Assembly (NCBI RefSeq): GCF_009765755.1
Contig: NZ_LMUV01000002.1
Span: forward strand, 124,001 to 188,000
Length of the DNA: 64,000 bases
DNA from: Rhodanobacter sp. L36
Lineage (GTDB): Bacteria > Pseudomonadota > Gammaproteobacteria > Xanthomonadales > Rhodanobacteraceae
Direction: 5' to 3'
The position numbers and the translations under genes are program-made. Positions 7,092 to 16,531 of this stretch are shown here, one piece after another (position 1 is the stretch's first letter; every line of letters starts with the position of its first letter). The notes beneath the pieces are model-generated. The model was given only the letters and a program-made list of their open reading frames with translations. It searched no databases and was not told the origin of the DNA.

Positions 7092-9500
7092 ATGTCCCAA
7101 TCCTTCCGATCCGTTGCGCTGATCGCCTGTCTCGGCGCCGCGTTCACTGCCGGCATCGCCGCTGCGCAGACGCCTTCGATGTCGCCCGCTGCCAGCGTCA
7201 ATCCGCTGATCGGCAGCGACAACGGCGGCAACACGTTTCCCGGCGCCGTGCTGCCGTTCGGCATGTTGCAGTGGAGCCCGGAAAACACCCGCGGCAAACA
7301 CGATCGCACGGCGTCGCCCAGCGGTTATCGCTACAGTGCGCCGCGCATCCGCGGCTTCAGCCTCACGCATCTTTCCGGCGCGGGTTGTGCTGGTGCCAGC
7401 GGCGACGTGCCGTTCATGCCGGTCACGCAGGCGATCGATCGGTCGCCGTCGCTGGACACCGACGACAGCCACTACGCCAGTGATTTCGCGCACGCCGACG
7501 AACACGCCGAGGCTGGCCACTATCAGGTGAAACTCGCCAACGGCACCGACGTGCAATTGAGCGCCGCACTACGCAGCGGCGTGGCGAGCTTCGCGTTTCC
7601 GCCTGGCAAACCGGCGAACCTGCTGATCCGCGTGTCCGATTCGGAAGTCGGCAGTACCGACGCCAGCGTGCATGTCGACCGCGCGAGCCGGAGCGTCACC
7701 GGTGAAGTCACGGCCGGCAATTTCTGCGGATATCTCGCCAAGGACGGCCAGCGCAGTTACTACACGATGTATTTCGTCGCCGAGTTCGATCAGCCTTTCG
7801 CGGATACCGGAAGCTGGGACGACCAAGGTCTGCATCCCGGCCGCGACGCCGCGCGTGGAGGCACCGGGTTCACCGACAAGGGTTTTCCGATCAACGGCAA
7901 GGGCGCCGGTGCATGGGTCAGCTTTTCCGATGGCAGCACGGTGCAAGCGCGTGTCGGCATTTCCTACGTCAGCCTCGCGAACGCGCGCGTCAATCTCGCC
8001 TCGGAGATTCCGCGCGGCACCACGCTGACGCAGGTGCGCCAGCGTGCGCAGGATGCGTGGAACGCCGTGCTCGGAGGCATCGCGATCGATGGCGGCAGCG
8101 CGGATCAGCGCAGCATGTTCTACACGGCGCTCTACCACGTGATGCTGCATCCGAATATCTACAGCGATACCAACGGCGAATATCGCGGCTTCGACCAGAA
8201 GATCCATCGCGTCAGCGGCACGCAGAAAGTGCAGTACGCCAATTTCTCCGGCTGGGACGTCTACCGCTCGCACCTGCAACTGCTGACGTGGCTGCAGCCC
8301 AAGGTCGGTAGCGACATCGCACAGTCGCTCTATCTGCAAGCGCAACAAAACCATGGCGAATGGGATCGCTGGACGCACAACTCCGGCGGCACGCACGTGA
8401 TGAGCGGCGACCCGGCAGTGCCTGCGCTGGCGGATATCGACGCGTTCGGCGGCCACGATTTCGACTTGCGCGGTGCCTATGCATCGTTGGTCACCGCCGC
8501 GACCGTGCCCACGGCGAACGACCTCAGCGATGCCGGCTGCAACGTCAAGTGTCCCGGGCAGCGACCCTCGCTCGATCAATGGCTGTCGCTGCACTACATC
8601 GCCAGCCAGTCGAATGCATGGGGCGGAGCCGGCGAAACGCTGGAGGATGTCAGCGCCGACTTCGCGCTTTCCGAGCTCGCCGGTCGCGTCGGCGACAAGG
8701 ACGGCCAGAAGAAATTCCTGACGCGCGCGGGTTACTGGCGCAACCTGTTCAATCCGCATGCCACACCGGAAGGCGGCTACATCCAGAACCGCAACGCCGA
8801 TGGCAGCTGGCCGGCATTCACGCCGGACACCGACGACGGCTTCGTCGAAGCCAGTGCAGCCGTCTATTTGTGGATGGTGCCATTCGACGTGCGTGGTCTG
8901 TTCGACACACTCGGCGGCCGCGACAAGGCCACCGCCCGACTCGACGCGTTTTTCCACGACAAGGACGGCCACTGGGCGCTGACCAAGGCCGGCCCGCTGC
9001 ACGCCGAACTGGACAACGAGCCTTCGGTGGCCACACCGTGGCTCTACGATTTTGCCGGCCAACCCTGGAAGACGCAGGAAGCCGTGCGCATCGTGGTCGA
9101 CACCATCTGGAAGAACGCGCCCGACGGTATTCCCGGCAACGACGATCTCGGCGAAATGTCGTCGTGGTACGTGTGGGCTGCGCTCGGCATGTATCCCGAA
9201 ATTCCCGGTCGCGCCGAGCTGCTGCTCGGCAGTCCATTGTTTCCGCATGCGCTGGTGCACGGCTCCGGTGGCGATGTGATCGTCGACGCTCCCGGCGCTT
9301 CATCCACGATGCCTTACGTGCACGCCTTGCGCGTCGACGGCAAGGCGCATGAGCAGCCGTGGCTCGCGCCGGGCTTCGTCGAGCACGGCGGCAAGCTCGA
9401 CTTCACGCTCGCTGCGCATGCCGACACGCACTGGGGAAATGCCGTGAAAAACGCACCACCCTCCTTCGCGCCACCCGCTGTCACCACTCCCCGGAACTGA
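7092..9500 (+). CDS. Exported GH92 family enzyme lacking the usual acid Glu
   Basis: This 802-aa protein has a signal peptide (about residues 1-23, ending near AAAQ). It shows GH92 landmarks: TFPGAVLPFGMLQWSPENT, FSGWDVYRSH, LDNEPSVATPWLYDFAGQPW and GNDDLGEMSSWYVWAALGM with the base Asp pair. At the position where the neighbouring GH92 protein has ETWCM, this one reads GTHVM (G433-M437), so the general-acid Glu is absent. From memory, GH92 enzymes that cleave mannose-1-phospho-6-mannose lack this Glu because a phosphate leaving group needs no protonation, so that activity is a good candidate. The chosen ATG has GGAG seven bases upstream. It ends three bases before the M1 peptidase. Confidence 0.91.
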   Translation: MSQSFRSVALIACLGAAFTAGIAAAQTPSMSPAASVNPLIGSDNGGNTFPGAVLPFGMLQWSPENTRGKHDRTASPSGYRYSAPRIRGFSLTHLSGAGCAGASGDVPFMPVTQAIDRSPSLDTDDSHYASDFAHADEHAEAGHYQVKLANGTDVQLSAALRSGVASFAFPPGKPANLLIRVSDSEVGSTDASVHVDRASRSVTGEVTAGNFCGYLAKDGQRSYYTMYFVAEFDQPFADTGSWDDQGLHPGRDAARGGTGFTDKGFPINGKGAGAWVSFSDGSTVQARVGISYVSLANARVNLASEIPRGTTLTQVRQRAQDAWNAVLGGIAIDGGSADQRSMFYTALYHVMLHPNIYSDTNGEYRGFDQKIHRVSGTQKVQYANFSGWDVYRSHLQLLTWLQPKVGSDIAQSLYLQAQQNHGEWDRWTHNSGGTHVMSGDPAVPALADIDAFGGHDFDLRGAYASLVTAATVPTANDLSDAGCNVKCPGQRPSLDQWLSLHYIASQSNAWGGAGETLEDVSADFALSELAGRVGDKDGQKKFLTRAGYWRNLFNPHATPEGGYIQNRNADGSWPAFTPDTDDGFVEASAAVYLWMVPFDVRGLFDTLGGRDKATARLDAFFHDKDGHWALTKAGPLHAELDNEPSVATPWLYDFAGQPWKTQEAVRIVVDTIWKNAPDGIPGNDDLGEMSSWYVWAALGMYPEIPGRAELLLGSPLFPHALVHGSGGDVIVDAPGASSTMPYVHALRVDGKAHEQPWLAPGFVEHGGKLDFTLAAHADTHWGNAVKNAPPSFAPPAVTTPRN

Positions 9501-9503
9501 TAC

Positions 9504-11510
9504 GTGAAAATCCCCACCCTCTCCTGCTTTGCCGTCTGCCTGCTTGCGCTGGCGATGCTGCCGTCGCATGCGGCCTCTTCGAACAATGCGTCATCATCCG
9601 GCACGTCGCGCTTCGATCCGCGCCAGACCTTCGCGCCTTACATCTATCCGCAAGCACCGAACGCGTACCGCTCGGCCAGCGGCAAACCCGGCCCGCTGTT
9701 CTGGCAGAACCGCGCCGACTATCAGATCAAGGCCACGCTCGATCCATCCAGCCGCAAGCTCAGCGGCAGTGAAGTCATCACCTACACCAACCATAGCCCC
9801 GACACGCTGGACGTGTTGTGGCTGCAGGTCGAGCAGAACCGCTATCTGAAAGATGCACGCGGCGCATTCACCGGCGAGTTTCCGACCGAGTTCACCGACG
9901 GCGAACACATCGCCTCGATCGAAGTGGAGGACGCCAGCGGCCGCAGGCGTCCAGCCACCTGGGTGATTTCCGACACACGCATGCAGGTGCGTCTGCCCGA
10001 AGCGCTCAAAGGCAATGGTGGGCAACTGCGTCTGCACATCGCATGGAGTTTCACCGTACCGGGCGAGTTCGGCGGGCGCATGGATGTGAACAAAACGAAG
10101 AACGGCGACATCTTCGAGATGGCGCAGTGGTATCCGCGTCTGTGCGTCTACGACGATCTGCGCGGATGGGACACCGCGCCGTATCTCAACAGCGAGTTCT
10201 ATCTGGAATACGGCGACTTCGACTACGCCGTGACCGTGCCGTGGGACATGATCGTCGCCGGCTCCGGCGAACTGCTGAACCCGAAGGAAGTGCTGACCGC
10301 CACCGAACAGCAGCGACTCGAACAGGCACGGCACAGCGACAAGACGGTGATGATCCGCAGCGCCGATGAGATCGCGCAGCCGTCCAGCCGTCCAAAACCC
10401 CGTGATCCAAAACAGCCGGGCACGCTGACCTGGCGCTTCCGCATGCAGAACACCCGCGACGTCGCGTTTGGCGCGTCCAAGGCGTTCATCTGGGATGCGG
10501 CACGCATGAACCTTCCCGGCGGCAAAACCGGCTTGGCGATGTCGGTGTATCCGGTCGAGAGTGCCGGCAACGCGGCGTGGGGTCGCGCCACCGAATACCT
10601 CAAGGCATCCACCGAGTATTTTTCGAAGCAGTGGTATCCGTATCCGTACCCGGTGGCGATCAATGAAGCCGGTACTGCGGGCGGCATGGAATATCCCGGC
10701 ATCACCTTCGACAGCAAGGAAGCCGCCGGTGGCGACCTCCACGGCCTGCTCGCGCACGAGATCGGCCACACCTGGTTCCCGATGATCGTCGGCTCCAACG
10801 AGCGCCGCGACGCGTGGATGGACGAAGGCTTCAACACCTTCATCGATGTCTACGAGTCGGATGCGTTCAACCACGGCGAATACGCGCCGAAACGCGATGG
10901 CGAGTACGCACCGCACAAGGGCACGCCCGCCGAGCAGATGGCCGAAGTACTGAAGGACCCGCAGGCCACGCCGCCGCTGATCGGCGCCGACATGACACCG
11001 GAAAAATATCGACACCCGATCACCTACTTCAAGGGCGCGTTCGGTCTGGTGCTGCTGCGCGAGCAGATCATCGGGCCGGAGCGTTTCGACGATGCCTTCC
11101 GCAAGTACATCGCGACCTGGGCATATCACCATCCGAGCCCGTCGGATTTCTTCCGCTTCATGGAAAGCGAGACCGGCGAAGACCTCGGCTGGTTCTGGCG
11201 CGGCTGGTACGAACACAACTTGCAGCTCGACCTGGCGGTGCAGAAAGTCGCGCCGATCGACGGCAACTGGAGCCACGGCGCCGCCGTCACCGTCGCCAAC
11301 CTCGATCAGCTGGTGCTGCCATCCACGCTGGAAGTGATCTACGACGACGGCAGCAAGCAGGACGTGCGTGTGCCGGTGGAAACCTGGCAACAGCATCGCA
11401 GCTATGTCGTATTGGTCGAAGGCACGAAAACAGTGAAGTCCGTTGTGCTCGACCCGCAGCATCAGCTACCGGATGAGAATCGCGGCAACAACAGCTTCAC
11501 CGTGAAGTAG
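9504..11510 (+). CDS. Exported M1-family metallopeptidase
   Basis: This 668-aa protein starts at GTG 9504, three bases after the GH92 stop, and carries a signal peptide (FAVCLLALAMLPSHA). The zinc site is complete: H418-E-I-G-H422 followed by E441 (HExxH-x18-E) within LLAHEIGHTWFPM and MDEGFNTFID. The substrate-binding exopeptidase motif appears as AGGMEYPGI, corresponding to GAMEN. The M1 family removes N-terminal amino acids from peptides. Its tight linkage to GH92 suggests that the locus digests mannosylated proteins, taking both sugar and peptide. It is longer at the C-terminus than minimal M1 enzymes but lacks the ERAP-like domain of full-length PepN. Confidence 0.9.
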   Translation: MKIPTLSCFAVCLLALAMLPSHAASSNNASSSGTSRFDPRQTFAPYIYPQAPNAYRSASGKPGPLFWQNRADYQIKATLDPSSRKLSGSEVITYTNHSPDTLDVLWLQVEQNRYLKDARGAFTGEFPTEFTDGEHIASIEVEDASGRRRPATWVISDTRMQVRLPEALKGNGGQLRLHIAWSFTVPGEFGGRMDVNKTKNGDIFEMAQWYPRLCVYDDLRGWDTAPYLNSEFYLEYGDFDYAVTVPWDMIVAGSGELLNPKEVLTATEQQRLEQARHSDKTVMIRSADEIAQPSSRPKPRDPKQPGTLTWRFRMQNTRDVAFGASKAFIWDAARMNLPGGKTGLAMSVYPVESAGNAAWGRATEYLKASTEYFSKQWYPYPYPVAINEAGTAGGMEYPGITFDSKEAAGGDLHGLLAHEIGHTWFPMIVGSNERRDAWMDEGFNTFIDVYESDAFNHGEYAPKRDGEYAPHKGTPAEQMAEVLKDPQATPPLIGADMTPEKYRHPITYFKGAFGLVLLREQIIGPERFDDAFRKYIATWAYHHPSPSDFFRFMESETGEDLGWFWRGWYEHNLQLDLAVQKVAPIDGNWSHGAAVTVANLDQLVLPSTLEVIYDDGSKQDVRVPVETWQQHRSYVVLVEGTKTVKSVVLDPQHQLPDENRGNNSFTVK

Positions 11511-11547
11511 GCGGCCGAAGGCGAACATTCAGACGCCGGACGAGCCG

Positions 11548-11571
11548 GGAGCCCGCTGCAATGCGGGCTTC
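11548..11571 (+). terminator. Possible intrinsic terminator after the mannose locus
   Basis: GAGCCCGC (11549-11556) pairs with GCGGGCTT (11563-11570) around a TGCAAT loop, giving a 7-9 bp stem. The following sequence (ctcatc) has only a poor T-tract, so termination strength is uncertain. Its position between the M1 peptidase and the oxidoreductase fits the end of a transcription unit. Confidence 0.5.
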
Positions 11572-11595
11572 TCATCAGAGTCGAGGTGCCATGCC

Positions 11596-12675
11596 ATGAC
11601 AGTCACGCCTGTCGACGTCGATCGGGTTCGCACCGGCCTCATCGGCTACGGCTTTGCCGGCAGGACCTTCCATGCGCCCTTGATCAACAGCGTGCCGGGG
11701 CTTGATCTCGTGGCTGTGGCATCCAGCGATGCGGCGAAGGTGCATGCCGATCTGCCCGATGTCGCAGTGATCCACGATGCCGCGGAGCTGATCGCGTCCG
11801 ACGCCGTCGATCTGCTGGTGATCGCCGCGCCCAATGCCTTGCACGCACCGTTGGCGAAAGCCGCGCTGCTTGCAGGCAAGCATGTGGTGATCGACAAGCC
11901 GATGGCGCTGGATCTGGACGAAGCGCGTGCAGTGATCGCGCTGGCGCAAACGCAGCAACGCCTGCTGTCGGTGTTCCACAACCGTCGATGGGATAGCGAC
12001 TTTCTCGCCGTGCGCGCTGCGATCGAACGCGGGCTGATCGGCAAGGTCGCGCATTTCGAATCGCACATCGGTCGCTATCGCCCCGAAGTACGCGATCGCT
12101 GGCGCGAAGGGTCCGGTCCCGGCGCCGGCATCTGGTACGACCTGGGCCCGCACCTGATCGATCAGGCGCTGCAGCTTTTCGGCTTGCCCGATCGTGTGCA
12201 TGCGCGTCTGGCCATCCAGCGGCAAGGTGGCAAGGCCGATGACTGGGCGCATGCACTGCTCGATTACGGTACGCATCAGGTCATCCTGCACGCCAGCATG
12301 CTGGTGGCCGGCGCCACGCGTCGTTTCGTCGTGCATGGCGACCAGGGCAGTCTGCTCAAGACACGGATCGATCAGCAGGAGCAGCAGCTTCTGGCGGGCG
12401 TGATACCCGGCAGCGATGACTGGGGCCGGGACAGCGACGCCCTGGTCCATATCCATGGCGACGGCACCGAACATGTGTTGCCCGTGTCCGCCGGGGATCA
12501 ACGCCGTTACTACGTCGGCATCCGCGATGCGCTCAACGGCACGGCCGCCAATCCGGTGCCACCGATCCAGGCGCTGGCGGTGATGGCGGTGTTGCAAGCC
12601 GGCTTCGACGCCAACCGCGATGGCTGCGCCAAGCCGCTTGCCTTGACCACCGGCGAGCGTGCGAGCTGGACCTGA
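11596..12675 (+). CDS. Gfo/Idh/MocA-family oxidoreductase
   Basis: This 359-aa NAD(P)-dependent oxidoreductase has an N-terminal Rossmann fold (TGLIGYGFAGRTFHAPLI, about residues 13-30). The family motif appears as KHVVIDKPMAL, the counterpart of the usual EKP lysine, and the substrate-domain signature is GAGIWYDLGPHLIDQAL. It resembles the E. coli YdgJ / scyllo-inositol dehydrogenase branch. The substrate is probably a sugar or polyol, but the sequence does not identify it. It follows the mannose locus on the same strand but behind a hairpin, so it may be a separate unit. An alternative ATG lies at 11591 in another frame. Confidence 0.85.
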   Translation: MTVTPVDVDRVRTGLIGYGFAGRTFHAPLINSVPGLDLVAVASSDAAKVHADLPDVAVIHDAAELIASDAVDLLVIAAPNALHAPLAKAALLAGKHVVIDKPMALDLDEARAVIALAQTQQRLLSVFHNRRWDSDFLAVRAAIERGLIGKVAHFESHIGRYRPEVRDRWREGSGPGAGIWYDLGPHLIDQALQLFGLPDRVHARLAIQRQGGKADDWAHALLDYGTHQVILHASMLVAGATRRFVVHGDQGSLLKTRIDQQEQQLLAGVIPGSDDWGRDSDALVHIHGDGTEHVLPVSAGDQRRYYVGIRDALNGTAANPVPPIQALAVMAVLQAGFDANRDGCAKPLALTTGERASWT

Positions 12676-12779
12676 CCGGACAGAACGTGCCGGTCGATGG
12701 TTGGTTTGCTGAATCCCGCGCGAAGCACACATCGCAATTTCATCGTCGTGCACTGGCCCTGCCTCTTCTCCCAGTGCGC

Positions 12780-15467
12780 TCAGAGCTTCGGCAAACTCTG
12801 CTTCAGCTTCGCGATCCCTTCCCATGGATCGGCCTTCAATCCCGCGGCGCGTTTCAGCGCCTTCTTTAGATCAAACGCCGCGCCGTTCTTGATGCGGCCC
12901 AGTTCATCCCACTGCAACGGCATGGCGACCGGCGCGCCGGCGCGGGCGCGCAGCGACCAGCTGCACACGCTGGTGGCGCCGCGTGCGTTGCGCAGCCAGT
13001 CGATGAAGATCTTGCCCTTGCGTTGCGCCTTGCTCGCGGTGGCGATGTACTGAAGCGGATGCAAAGAAACCATCGCGTCGGCGAACGATTCGCAGAACTG
13101 CTTCACGGTCGGCCAGCTCGGCCCGCGGCGGAACGGCACCACCACGTGCAGGCCCTTGCCGCCACTGGTTCGCACGAAACTTTCCAGACCGATCTCTTCG
13201 AGCCGCGCGCGGATTTCCCGCGCCGCGGCGACCACTGATTTCCACGCGACGCCTTCTGCCGGATCGAGATCGAACACGATGCGGTCGGGTGCGTCGGGCT
13301 TGTCCACGCGCGATCCCCACGGATGGAATTCCAGCGTATTCATCTGCACGAGCTCCAGCAAACCTTCCACGTCGCGAATGTAGACGTAGTCGTCCACACC
13401 CGCGTCCTTCTCTTTCAATGGAATGGCTTTCACGCTACCGCCCAGGGTGGCCGCGTGGTGTTTCTGGAAGAAGCATTCGCCGCCGACGCCGCCGGGGCAA
13501 CGCAACATCGACAGCGGACGTTCGACCAGCTCGGGCAGGATCCATGTTGCAACCGCGGTGTAATAGGCGGCGACGTCGCCCTTGGTGGTTTTGTTGTCCG
13601 GATACACCACACGCGAGGCGTGGGTGATCGTTACTTGCTCGCTGGATTTCTGCGCGCGCGTGTTCGCCGTTTTATTCACGGCTTTGGTAACTGCTTTCGC
13701 CGCGGTCTTGACCGGCGCTTTCGTCGCCGCGCGCTTGCGTGGCGTGGCCTTCGTCATCTGCACATCGAGATCATCCACGTTCTTGTCCTCGCGCAATCGC
13801 ATGAAACTGCCCTGCCGCAGAAGGCGATGTCCGCCCCAGCCGCGAAATGCCACCTCGGCGACCAGCGTCGGCCTAATCCACTGGATGCGGCGCGCGGGCA
13901 ACGGTACGTGAGCGGGGATGTCGACCACGGCGTTGGTCACCGCGAGCGCTTTCATCTGTTTGGCGAGGTCGCGCAGCATCGCGTCATCGAAGCCGGTGCC
14001 GATGCGACCGACGTAGCGCAGTTCGCCTTTTTCGCGTGCAGCCAGGAGCAACGATCCGAAACCCTGACGCGAACCTTGTGGTGGTGTGAAGCCCACGATG
14101 ACGAACTCGTCGGAGTTCGCGTGCTTCACCTTGATCCAGTCTGGCGTGCGTCGACTCTCATAGGTCGAGTCGATGCGTTTGCTGACGATACCTTCGAGTC
14201 CACGATGGCCGGCCGCCGCGAACACCTCGTCGCCGTGACCTTGCACATGCGTGCTGTAGGCAAGCGTGCCGTCGGCGTCGGCCAGCAGCTCTTCCAGCAG
14301 ATCCTTTCGCTCGATCAACGGCGTGCCGGTAAGATCCACGCCCGCCACGCCCGGCATGTCGAACAATATGTAACGAAGACGCTGGCCATTGCCTTCCTTC
14401 AGCGCGTTCTGCAGCCCGGCGAAATCGCTATTGCCATGCGCATCCAGTGCCACCAGTTCACCATCGAGGCGCGCCTGGCGCACAGGCAGCGCCTCAATCG
14501 CCTTGACGACATGCGGCACGCGCGCGGTCCAGTCGAGATCGTTGCGCGAACGCAGCTTCGCCCTGCCATTGTCCAGATCTACCAGCAGGCGGTAGCCGTC
14601 CCACTTGGTTTCGTGCAGCCATTGGTCACCGGCGGGCGGTGTCGCTTTCTGCATCGCAAGCTGTGCCTGGAATCCGTCCGCCAGTGGTTTGGCTTTTGCG
14701 CCCTGCAGTGCGAGCGCCCTGGCCTTGAAAGCCGCTTCGCTTTTACGCGACGTTGCACTGGATTTTTTTTTCGACGCCGATTTTGTCGCAGTTTTTTTGC
14801 TGATCGTCTTGCGTGCGGAAGTCATGCTCGCTGCGGATTTTTTTGGCGAAACTTTTTTGATCGCCACCTTGCGTCCGATCACCCTGCCTTTCGCATCGAC
14901 TTCCTGACCGTGCGCGCGCCGCCATGCCACCGTGGCCTTTTGCATCGCGGCATTGAGGAAATCGTCGGCTTCCGCATCGCGCGCTTCATCGTCGCTGCGC
15001 TTGAGCAGCAGCCATTGATTCTTTGTTCCTTGCCGACGCGTTCGCACCAGCGTCCAGCGACCACGCAGATGCTTTCCGTGCAGTTCGAAATCCAGCTTGC
15101 CGGCGGCGATCGACTTCAACGCATCATCGCCTTCCGGCTGCCAGGTGCCGTGATCGAATACGTCGACGTGGCCGGCGCCGTAGTGACCTTCCGGAATATC
15201 GCCGCCAAATGTCGCGTACGAAATTGGATGATCTTCCACTTCCACGGCGAGCCGCTGCTCGCCCGGACGCAACGACGGACCTTTCGGTACCGCCCAGCTT
15301 TTCAGCGCGCCGTCGGCTTCGAGGCGAAAGTCGTAATGCCGCGCCGTGGCGTGATGCAGCTGCACGACGAAGATGGGTTTGTGTCCCTTGCCGCTCGCGC
15401 GCCCGCCGGATGCCGGCTCGGGTGTCCCTTCGAATTTCCGCTTGCGGGCGTATTCGCGCAGGCTCAT
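12780..15467 (-). CDS. ligD: Multifunctional NHEJ DNA ligase D
   Basis: This 895-aa protein has domain order phosphoesterase, ligase, polymerase. The phosphoesterase residues are in place: H38, H44, D46 and R48 in HHATARHYDFRLE, and H80 in EDHPISY. A long Lys/Ser/Ala-rich linker follows (roughly residues 200-260). The adenylation motif is K288-W-D290-G, and the primase-like polymerase carries D733 and D735 in FDLDPAEG. LigD trims 3' ends, adds nucleotides and seals double-strand breaks brought together by Ku. The ku gene lies immediately upstream with a 3-base gap, so the pair forms one operon. The domain order matches the Pseudomonas-type enzyme. Confidence 0.95.
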   Translation of the reverse strand: MSLREYARKRKFEGTPEPASGGRASGKGHKPIFVVQLHHATARHYDFRLEADGALKSWAVPKGPSLRPGEQRLAVEVEDHPISYATFGGDIPEGHYGAGHVDVFDHGTWQPEGDDALKSIAAGKLDFELHGKHLRGRWTLVRTRRQGTKNQWLLLKRSDDEARDAEADDFLNAAMQKATVAWRRAHGQEVDAKGRVIGRKVAIKKVSPKKSAASMTSARKTISKKTATKSASKKKSSATSRKSEAAFKARALALQGAKAKPLADGFQAQLAMQKATPPAGDQWLHETKWDGYRLLVDLDNGRAKLRSRNDLDWTARVPHVVKAIEALPVRQARLDGELVALDAHGNSDFAGLQNALKEGNGQRLRYILFDMPGVAGVDLTGTPLIERKDLLEELLADADGTLAYSTHVQGHGDEVFAAAGHRGLEGIVSKRIDSTYESRRTPDWIKVKHANSDEFVIVGFTPPQGSRQGFGSLLLAAREKGELRYVGRIGTGFDDAMLRDLAKQMKALAVTNAVVDIPAHVPLPARRIQWIRPTLVAEVAFRGWGGHRLLRQGSFMRLREDKNVDDLDVQMTKATPRKRAATKAPVKTAAKAVTKAVNKTANTRAQKSSEQVTITHASRVVYPDNKTTKGDVAAYYTAVATWILPELVERPLSMLRCPGGVGGECFFQKHHAATLGGSVKAIPLKEKDAGVDDYVYIRDVEGLLELVQMNTLEFHPWGSRVDKPDAPDRIVFDLDPAEGVAWKSVVAAAREIRARLEEIGLESFVRTSGGKGLHVVVPFRRGPSWPTVKQFCESFADAMVSLHPLQYIATASKAQRKGKIFIDWLRNARGATSVCSWSLRARAGAPVAMPLQWDELGRIKNGAAFDLKKALKRAAGLKADPWEGIAKLKQSLPKL

Positions 15468-15470
15468 GGA

Positions 15471-16409
15471 TCAACCGGCCTTGCGGGTCTTGCTGCGCGT
15501 TGCGGATTTCTTCGCCGGCGTCTTGCGCGCAGATTTTTTCGCGGCCGATTTCTTTGCCGTCGATTTCTTCGCAGCGGCTTTCTTTCCCGCAGCCTTCTTC
15601 GCCGGCGTGCGGTGCTTGCTGTCGATGCTTTTTTTCAGCAGCGCCATGAAATCGACCACATTCGTGGTCGCGTCCTCGCCATGCTCTTCGTCCTCCTCGA
15701 CGGTGGTGGTAACGCCCTTGGTCTTGAGACGCTTCTCGATCACCTTGCGCAGCTTGTCGCGAAACTCGTCGCGATAGTCGCCCGGCTTCCACTCACCCGA
15801 CATCGATTCGATCAGGTCGCCGGCCATCGCCAGTTCGCGCGGGGTGATGCGATAGCTTGACGCGGCCTTGTCGGGCAACGCGTAGTCGGCCGCATCGACC
15901 AGCTCCTGTGGATAGCGCAGCAGGATCATCAGCAACGCGTCGTCCTGCGGCATCACCGCGGCGAGGTATTCGCGCGTGCGGATCACCACGCGGGCGATGC
16001 CGACGCGCTTGGTCTTCTTCAAGGTTTCGCGCAACAGCACGTAGCCTTTCTCGGCCTTCTTCGCCGGCACCAGGAAATACGGTTTTTCGAAGTAGGTCGG
16101 CGCGATCGAGCCTGCGTCGACGAAGGTATCGATCTCCACCGTCTCGTGCGATTCGCTGGCAGCGCTGCGGATGTCCTTTTCGTCGAGCACCACGTAGTTG
16201 CCCTTGGAATACTCGAACGCCTTGACGACGTCCTTCCACGGCACCTCGTCACCGGACTCGGCGTTCACCCGCTCGTAGCGGATCGGCGTATTGCTGCGCT
16301 GGTCGAGCATGCGGAAATGCAGGTCGATGCGCCGCTCGGCAGTCATCAGACGGATCGGCACATTGAGCAGGCCGAACGACAACGTACCAGTCCAGATCGG
16401 GCGCGCCAT
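15471..16409 (-). CDS. ku: Ku-family DNA end-binding protein
   Basis: This 312-aa homodimeric Ku core starts with MARPIWTGTLSFGLLNVPI, the canonical bacterial Ku N-terminus, which is why ATG 16409 is preferred over an upstream in-frame start. The core includes YEYxKGNYVVLDEKDI-type sequence (FEYSKGNYVVLDEKDI). The last ~50 residues are a histone-H1-like tail of repeated Lys/Ala motifs (KKSAAKKSARKTPAKK). Ku threads onto DNA ends and recruits LigD. Basic C-terminal tails of bacterial Ku are known to affect DNA binding. It is the first gene of the ku-ligD pair. Confidence 0.95.
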   Translation of the reverse strand: MARPIWTGTLSFGLLNVPIRLMTAERRIDLHFRMLDQRSNTPIRYERVNAESGDEVPWKDVVKAFEYSKGNYVVLDEKDIRSAASESHETVEIDTFVDAGSIAPTYFEKPYFLVPAKKAEKGYVLLRETLKKTKRVGIARVVIRTREYLAAVMPQDDALLMILLRYPQELVDAADYALPDKAASSYRITPRELAMAGDLIESMSGEWKPGDYRDEFRDKLRKVIEKRLKTKGVTTTVEEDEEHGEDATTNVVDFMALLKKSIDSKHRTPAKKAAGKKAAAKKSTAKKSAAKKSARKTPAKKSATRSKTRKAG

Positions 16410-16531
16410 GGCAGCATTCCACGTGATTCGGAAGCCGATGGTAGACACGTGCCGCGTGCAGGAAACGGCAAAACGCAATACACGCGGCACGAAGGCAGGC
16501 CATCAGGCGCCTCAGCTGGATCTCGGCCGCT

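Noticed and set aside
15471-15700. Short tandem DNA repeats in the ku 3' end as a repeat array
   Set aside because: The repeats encode a Lys/Ala-rich protein tail typical of bacterial Ku; they are not CRISPR-like, having no uniform spacers.
13323-15860. 845-codon plus-strand open frame opposite ligD and ku
   Set aside because: The antisense of high-GC coding sequence is often open; its translation is Arg/His-rich without motifs, while ligD and ku motifs are complete.
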